Part shown: positions 59,984 through 64,000 of the stretch, one piece after another
How the letters are laid out: each line of letters begins with the position of its first letter
How positions within the stretch are numbered: position 1 is the first letter of the stretch
From: Clostridia bacterium
GTDB taxonomy: Bacteria; Bacillota; Clostridia; Oscillospirales; CAG-272
Reading direction: 5' to 3'
Assembly: GCA_017420755.1 (NCBI GenBank)
Contig: JAFQOG010000017.1
Location: forward strand, 1-64,000
DNA: 64,000 nt
Translations under genes and position numbers: made by a program
Notes under the pieces: generated by a model
Database searches by the model: none
What the model was told of the DNA's origin: nothing
What the model saw: the letters and a program-made list of their open reading frames with translations, nothing else

Positions 59984-62575
59984 TTATCGATATTTGCAAA
60001 GCGAGATGTCGCCCAAAATCCCCGACGGTGGGATTTGCATATAGCTTGAAAGTCCATCGCGGCGTGCGTGTGCAAGATTATTTTTCACTATGATTTCAAG
60101 CTTATTTTCACCATCAATCAAAGCGTCCTTCATGCTGAATTTATATGGCGCATTTATTCTTGCACCTAAATATTTGCCATTGAGCCAAGCCTCAGCGGTC
60201 TCACCGACCTGACCTAAATCAATAACTGTAAAGCCTTTCTTTGCTTCAAAGGTGGCTCTATAACGGATTTCACCAGAGAAATCGGGATAGCGCTCAGGGG
60301 TTGAAATATCAAAGAGAGATGAATTTTCAGCAATTGTTTTAAACTCGTTTTCGCCCTCTTGCTTTATAGCAATATCAAATTTAATCGGCAATTCTTCTCT
60401 TTCTATTTCGTATGTCATTTTTGGAATATCATTAGGAATTTCGCTGCCAAAAATAACAAATATCATATTGCCCTTTTCAATACGCAAATGAAGTTCACCG
60501 TTTTCTGCATTTTCCTTGTAGCATTTATTTTGCCAAGGATCATAAATCAGACACTCACCTGACTGCTTTAGAGTGATTTGTGCGTCAATGTCACCATAAA
60601 CATCCTCATTTGAAAAGAGATAAATATCCTCATTTTCTCTTGTTACGTGATAAAAGCGAAGATTTTTTAGTCCATCGCCCTCACCAAAAACGTGGCACAG
60701 GTCTTTATTTCTAAGCTTTTCTGCTATTTTGCTTGTTTGCACTTTATCAAAGCAAGAAAGAATGCTTAAAATATCAGAATTCTCTGCTGACCTTTTTGGA
60801 AGCGAATCTGTAAATACCACATAAAGCCCATCATTTGCAAGTCTTTCAAAGGCTTCGAGGCGCGATATTGGCATTATTTCACTTTCGGAAATAATCAAAG
60901 CGCCATAGCTTTCTCCGTTTATTTGGAGCTTGCCATCTACAACGTGCGCATTTTCAAGGGTATCGTATGGAATTATATCAAAATCAACAAGTCCTTGGGT
61001 AAGGGTACGACAAAGGTTATAAAACAGTTGATTTTTGCCACCTGTCCACTCTCCCTCTGCGTTATAAAAGACAGCCACGTCTGCTTTATGCTTGCCATCG
61101 CTCAAAGCGTGTGATACTCTGCCCATATACTCCATCAAGCCTTTAAAAAGTGGGTAGTGGATATTTTTGCCACCATTATAAAAATGAGGTGGGCAATCCA
61201 AATCCTCTTCCTTCGGTGAAAAGGCGTGTGGAACGAAATAATTTATTCCGCTTGCGAGCATTATATCAGAAAGCCCCTTCATAAACGGTAGCCCCTCTGC
61301 CCAGCCAAAAGCACCAAAGATTTCGCACATAGCTCTATCCTTTTTGAGTGGCTGAATGTGCGCGTGAGATGATGCAAGCTTTGGCAAGGTATAACGGAAA
61401 AACGCAGGGTCTGCCTTGCCACCGTCAGCAAGCGGTGAACGATGTATGCTATTTGAAATGCCGGGAACATCCTGCATAAGCACAATATCAATACCCGCCA
61501 TATCCTGTCCATCAAGCGCACGAAAATAATGTCCACTGCCATATCCAAGGCGCGTGTGTGCGCCCATATCCTCTATGACGTGTCCGATATACATAACATT
61601 GTGCTCACGACACCAGTTGCCAAGCATATAACTGAAGTTATCACTATATAGCTTGGTGATAACCTCCATATAGTGCATTCTTATAACAGACGATACTTCA
61701 CCAATATCCTCCCAAAGAGCTGGTAAATACATCCAAACTGCTTTTTCGTCAATACCTGCGCTCTTAGCAATTAGTGTTGGCAAATCATCTCGCCAAGGGT
61801 AAGGTGAGCCGATTTGACCAAGAGTATTGTAGTAAGTATAGGCGACATTTAAAAAGCCTGGCTCATCCGAGAAAAAGCCCTTAAATGTGTTCCCAAAATA
61901 CTCCTTAAAATGCTCATAATGTGGCTCGTATATAGCATCAATCATTGCGTGGCACGAGTCGGGATTTAACATATCTATGTAATAAAACAAACGCTCGTTT
62001 TTATAATCATATGGCAAGGTTTCAATGGTGACACAAACGCGCCAAACACCCTTTGGTACATCAAAATAAACCATACCATCGTTTAATTTATCGGTTAAAT
62101 CAATTGCTGATTCATAGTCAAGCTTCTCGCCAAGCGAATCGTTTTTATATGCAACGATATTGATAATTTTTTCGGCTTTACCAACTCTGCCACCGACAAA
62201 TAGCTTTGCACCATTCATAGGGCCAACAGCATCTATCTGAATTTCTCTTATTAAACGCTTGCGAAGGCTTGCATTTTGTTCTTTTTCGAGATATCCGTTT
62301 GCGTATCCGGTTGGGAATTTTTGGTCGTCAAGAAGCCACACATGCATATCAAGCTCACGCGCGGTTTCAAGTATAAAGCGAAAATCGTCCCACCACTCAT
62401 CCTTGCAAAAATTATCATAAGGACGGCTCTCGGCACAAAACTCATTTATTCCGCTGTTTTTTATTGCCAAAATTTCCTCTCGTACGCGTTCTTTTGGCTC
62501 GCCGTGGAGCCAAAGAAATGGCAATATGTAGCTTCCGTGCTCACCCTTTAAGCACTCTTTTATCTTTCTATCCAT
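59984..62575 (-). CDS. GH106-like alpha-L-rhamnosidase
   Basis: 863 residues with no signal peptide. N-terminal TIM-barrel part: PFLWLHGEPKERVREEI, NEFCAESRPYDNF, MHVWLLDDQKFPTGYANGYL, GFFSDEPGFLN, then the barrel's later part with MYIGHVIEDMGAH and YFRALDGQDMAGIDIVLMQD. A beta-sandwich at the C-terminus (VIDLGQVGETAEAWLNGKYL and FSMKDALIDGENKLEIIVKN) closes it. This is the layout of GH106 enzymes that free rhamnose from pectin. Cytoplasmic, so it should act on imported oligosaccharides. Forty bases after the GH78 gene, same operon. Confidence 0.75.
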   Translation of the reverse strand: MDRKIKECLKGEHGSYILPFLWLHGEPKERVREEILAIKNSGINEFCAESRPYDNFCKDEWWDDFRFILETARELDMHVWLLDDQKFPTGYANGYLEKEQNASLRKRLIREIQIDAVGPMNGAKLFVGGRVGKAEKIINIVAYKNDSLGEKLDYESAIDLTDKLNDGMVYFDVPKGVWRVCVTIETLPYDYKNERLFYYIDMLNPDSCHAMIDAIYEPHYEHFKEYFGNTFKGFFSDEPGFLNVAYTYYNTLGQIGSPYPWRDDLPTLIAKSAGIDEKAVWMYLPALWEDIGEVSSVIRMHYMEVITKLYSDNFSYMLGNWCREHNVMYIGHVIEDMGAHTRLGYGSGHYFRALDGQDMAGIDIVLMQDVPGISNSIHRSPLADGGKADPAFFRYTLPKLASSHAHIQPLKKDRAMCEIFGAFGWAEGLPFMKGLSDIMLASGINYFVPHAFSPKEEDLDCPPHFYNGGKNIHYPLFKGLMEYMGRVSHALSDGKHKADVAVFYNAEGEWTGGKNQLFYNLCRTLTQGLVDFDIIPYDTLENAHVVDGKLQINGESYGALIISESEIMPISRLEAFERLANDGLYVVFTDSLPKRSAENSDILSILSCFDKVQTSKIAEKLRNKDLCHVFGEGDGLKNLRFYHVTRENEDIYLFSNEDVYGDIDAQITLKQSGECLIYDPWQNKCYKENAENGELHLRIEKGNMIFVIFGSEIPNDIPKMTYEIEREELPIKFDIAIKQEGENEFKTIAENSSLFDISTPERYPDFSGEIRYRATFEAKKGFTVIDLGQVGETAEAWLNGKYLGARINAPYKFSMKDALIDGENKLEIIVKNNLAHARRDGLSSYMQIPPSGILGDISLCKYR

Positions 62576-62615
62576 TTTTCCTCACTTAAAATCTTATTGG
62601 TACAAATTATATGCC

Positions 62616-64000
62616 TTAGAATGTATATTTGCCCTTCTCCACATCATATCTTTTTTCGCCGATTATAATTGTAGATTTAACCGGAGTTTCTATTTCATAA
62701 TTGATTTTTCCGTCCTTGTGATACCATTTTGAAACAATTTTGCCGTTTCTGGTTTCCAATGTAGCACTCAGACTGTCAAGCTTGTCGGTTGGCTTTGGTG
62801 CAATTATTGCCTCCCTGAAGGCTGGTAATTTTGGCTTGATTCCACATGCCTCCTCATATACCCAATCGGCAACGCTTCCGTATGCATAATGGTTAAAGGA
62901 GTTCATATTCTTTGACCAAAACTCGCCATTTTCGTTTTTGCCATCCCAATGCTCCCAAATGGTTGTTGCACCTTGCTTAACAGAATATAGCCAAGATGGG
63001 AATCCCTCTTGTAAAAGCAAATTATAAGCAGTTTCTGTATAGCCATTTTTTGATAGTGCATGTAGTAAAAACGGAGTGCCAACAAAGCCGGTTTTCAGCT
63101 TATTGCCGTTTGATATTATCATATCATTTAGCTTTTTGGCTATCGCTTTTTTATCCTCTGCGATATCAAAATACAATGCTAATGCACATTCAGTTTGTGT
63201 TTTATACTCTTTAAAGGTTTTCCTTGTCTTTTCTAAAATTTTCTCGGCAAGAGTGTCGTATTTTTCTCTATTCTTGCCTAAAATTTCAGACACCTCTGCC
63301 ACAATTTTGACTGAGTTATAGTAAAACACCGATGCTATAAAATCCTCGTTTGACGAGCCACGATAGCTTCCGCTTGGTGCATCAAGACCAAGCCAATCGC
63401 CGAACTGCTCACATCCATACCAAAGGTATCTTTTTTTGGTTGTGCTTGCAATATAACCAAGGTATCTTTTCATTGTGACATATTGGTTTTTCAGTATTTT
63501 TTTATTTCCATACATTTTATAAATTTGATATGGAATTATTGTTGCACTATCACCCCAAACGGCACCAGTGTTTTCGGTTGTAGACCAGTCCCAGCACACG
63601 GTTTGTGGAATTATATTAGGAATATTTCCCTTTTTTCCTTGGTCAAGCTTTAAATCCGTCAGCCACTTTTCAAAAAACACTTCAACATCATAGTTATATG
63701 CAGCTGCTTTGCAAAAGACTGTGGCATCACCTGTCCAGCCCTGTCTTTCATCTCTTTGAGGGCAGTCGGTTGGAATGTCTAAAAAGTTGCCCCTTTGACC
63801 CCAAATTATATTAGAAAAGAGCTGATTTAAAAGCGCATTTGAGCTTTCTAAATAGCCTGTCCGCTTCATATCAGAATGGACAACTATCGCGTGAATGCTT
63901 TCATCATTTATTTCGCATGGAAAGCTGTCAACACGTATATATCTAAAGCCCCAAAACGCAAGCCTTGGCTTATATGTGTTTTTCCCGTCCTTGCAAATAT
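62616..64000 (-). CDS. GH78 alpha-L-rhamnosidase, 5' end beyond the window
   Basis: The frame is open to the window edge: residues before the first Met read CKDGKNTYKPRLAFWGFRYI, then RVDSFPCE and AIVVHSDMKRTGYLESSN, which is the usual run-in to the catalytic domain. The active-site stretch IPTDCPQRDERQGWTGDA is canonical, unlike the GH78-like protein at 11078. The (alpha/alpha)6 barrel continues with WGDSATIIPYQIYK and GATTIWEHWDGKNENGE, ending in a small beta domain (IVSKWYHKDGKINYEIET). It hydrolyses alpha-L-rhamnosides by inversion. The missing N-terminal part should hold the carbohydrate-binding beta domains. Confidence 0.92.
   Translation of the reverse strand, partial: ICKDGKNTYKPRLAFWGFRYIRVDSFPCEINDESIHAIVVHSDMKRTGYLESSNALLNQLFSNIIWGQRGNFLDIPTDCPQRDERQGWTGDATVFCKAAAYNYDVEVFFEKWLTDLKLDQGKKGNIPNIIPQTVCWDWSTTENTGAVWGDSATIIPYQIYKMYGNKKILKNQYVTMKRYLGYIASTTKKRYLWYGCEQFGDWLGLDAPSGSYRGSSNEDFIASVFYYNSVKIVAEVSEILGKNREKYDTLAEKILEKTRKTFKEYKTQTECALALYFDIAEDKKAIAKKLNDMIISNGNKLKTGFVGTPFLLHALSKNGYTETAYNLLLQEGFPSWLYSVKQGATTIWEHWDGKNENGEFWSKNMNSFNHYAYGSVADWVYEEACGIKPKLPAFREAIIAPKPTDKLDSLSATLETRNGKIVSKWYHKDGKINYEIETPVKSTIIIGEKRYDVEKGKYTF

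Overview
The window looks like chromosome from an uncultured low-GC anaerobic member of the Bacillota, class Clostridia (Oscillospirales/Christensenellales-like gut lineage). The evidence is an IspH-ribosomal protein S1 fusion gene, an HPr/EI/IIA phosphotransferase set, a lone MazF with its own TTG start, BspA-type leucine-rich-repeat surface proteins, a DUF4353/VTC locus remnant, and Gram-positive style sigma-A promoters (TTGACA-17-TATAAT) with strong AGGAGG ribosome binding sites. No tRNA, rRNA, CRISPR array, transposase or phage gene was seen; the only RNA gene recognised is rnpB.

Layout. 1-1.5 kb: a decayed VTC/CotH-type locus (truncated VTC fragment and a lipoprotein interrupted by an in-frame stop), with base usage richer in GC than the rest. 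1.9-9.2 kb: an alpha/beta hydrolase, a very large papain-like surface protease, a small membrane protein overlapping an LRR protein, and a small Cys-rich lipoprotein. 9.2-16.1 kb: a GH35 beta-galactosidase, a divergent GH78-like protein, an acyltransferase and a GltS transporter. 16.1-28.8 kb: housekeeping (aminotransferase, AsnRS, DinG-like helicase, and the ABC-F / HI0933 / cmk / plsC / ispH-rpsA operon). 29-36.8 kb: a cytidylate-kinase-like gene behind a terminator-containing leader, an Mrr-like nuclease, an alpha/beta hydrolase, NAD(P)HX repair enzyme, radical SAM/SPASM protein, aldose epimerase, MazF, acyl-ACP thioesterase. 36.9-39.3 kb: ptsH-ptsI-crr. 39.4-48.8 kb: LRR protein, tpiA, pgk, uppP, U32 protein, NCS2 permease. 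49-49.8 kb: rnpB followed by a tandem array that repeats its 3' end and terminator. 49.9-54 kb: SerK-like protein, TRIC-type channel, a membrane protein and a flippase-like protein. 54.1-57.6 kb: an amino-acid ABC transporter with two binding proteins. 57.7-64 kb: another LRR protein and two rhamnosidase-type enzymes (GH106-like and GH78).

The genes suggest a fermentative polysaccharide user (galactosides, rhamnose-containing pectins) that displays large repeat proteins, takes up amino acids, and runs glycolysis.

The most unusual observation is in the ABC transporter: both substrate-binding lipoproteins appear to be circular permutations of the usual SBP_bac_3 fold, each opened at a different hinge crossover. 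The second is the rnpB 3'-end array, with two units of about 210 bp, a partial third, and a hairpin whose pairing is kept by a compensatory change.
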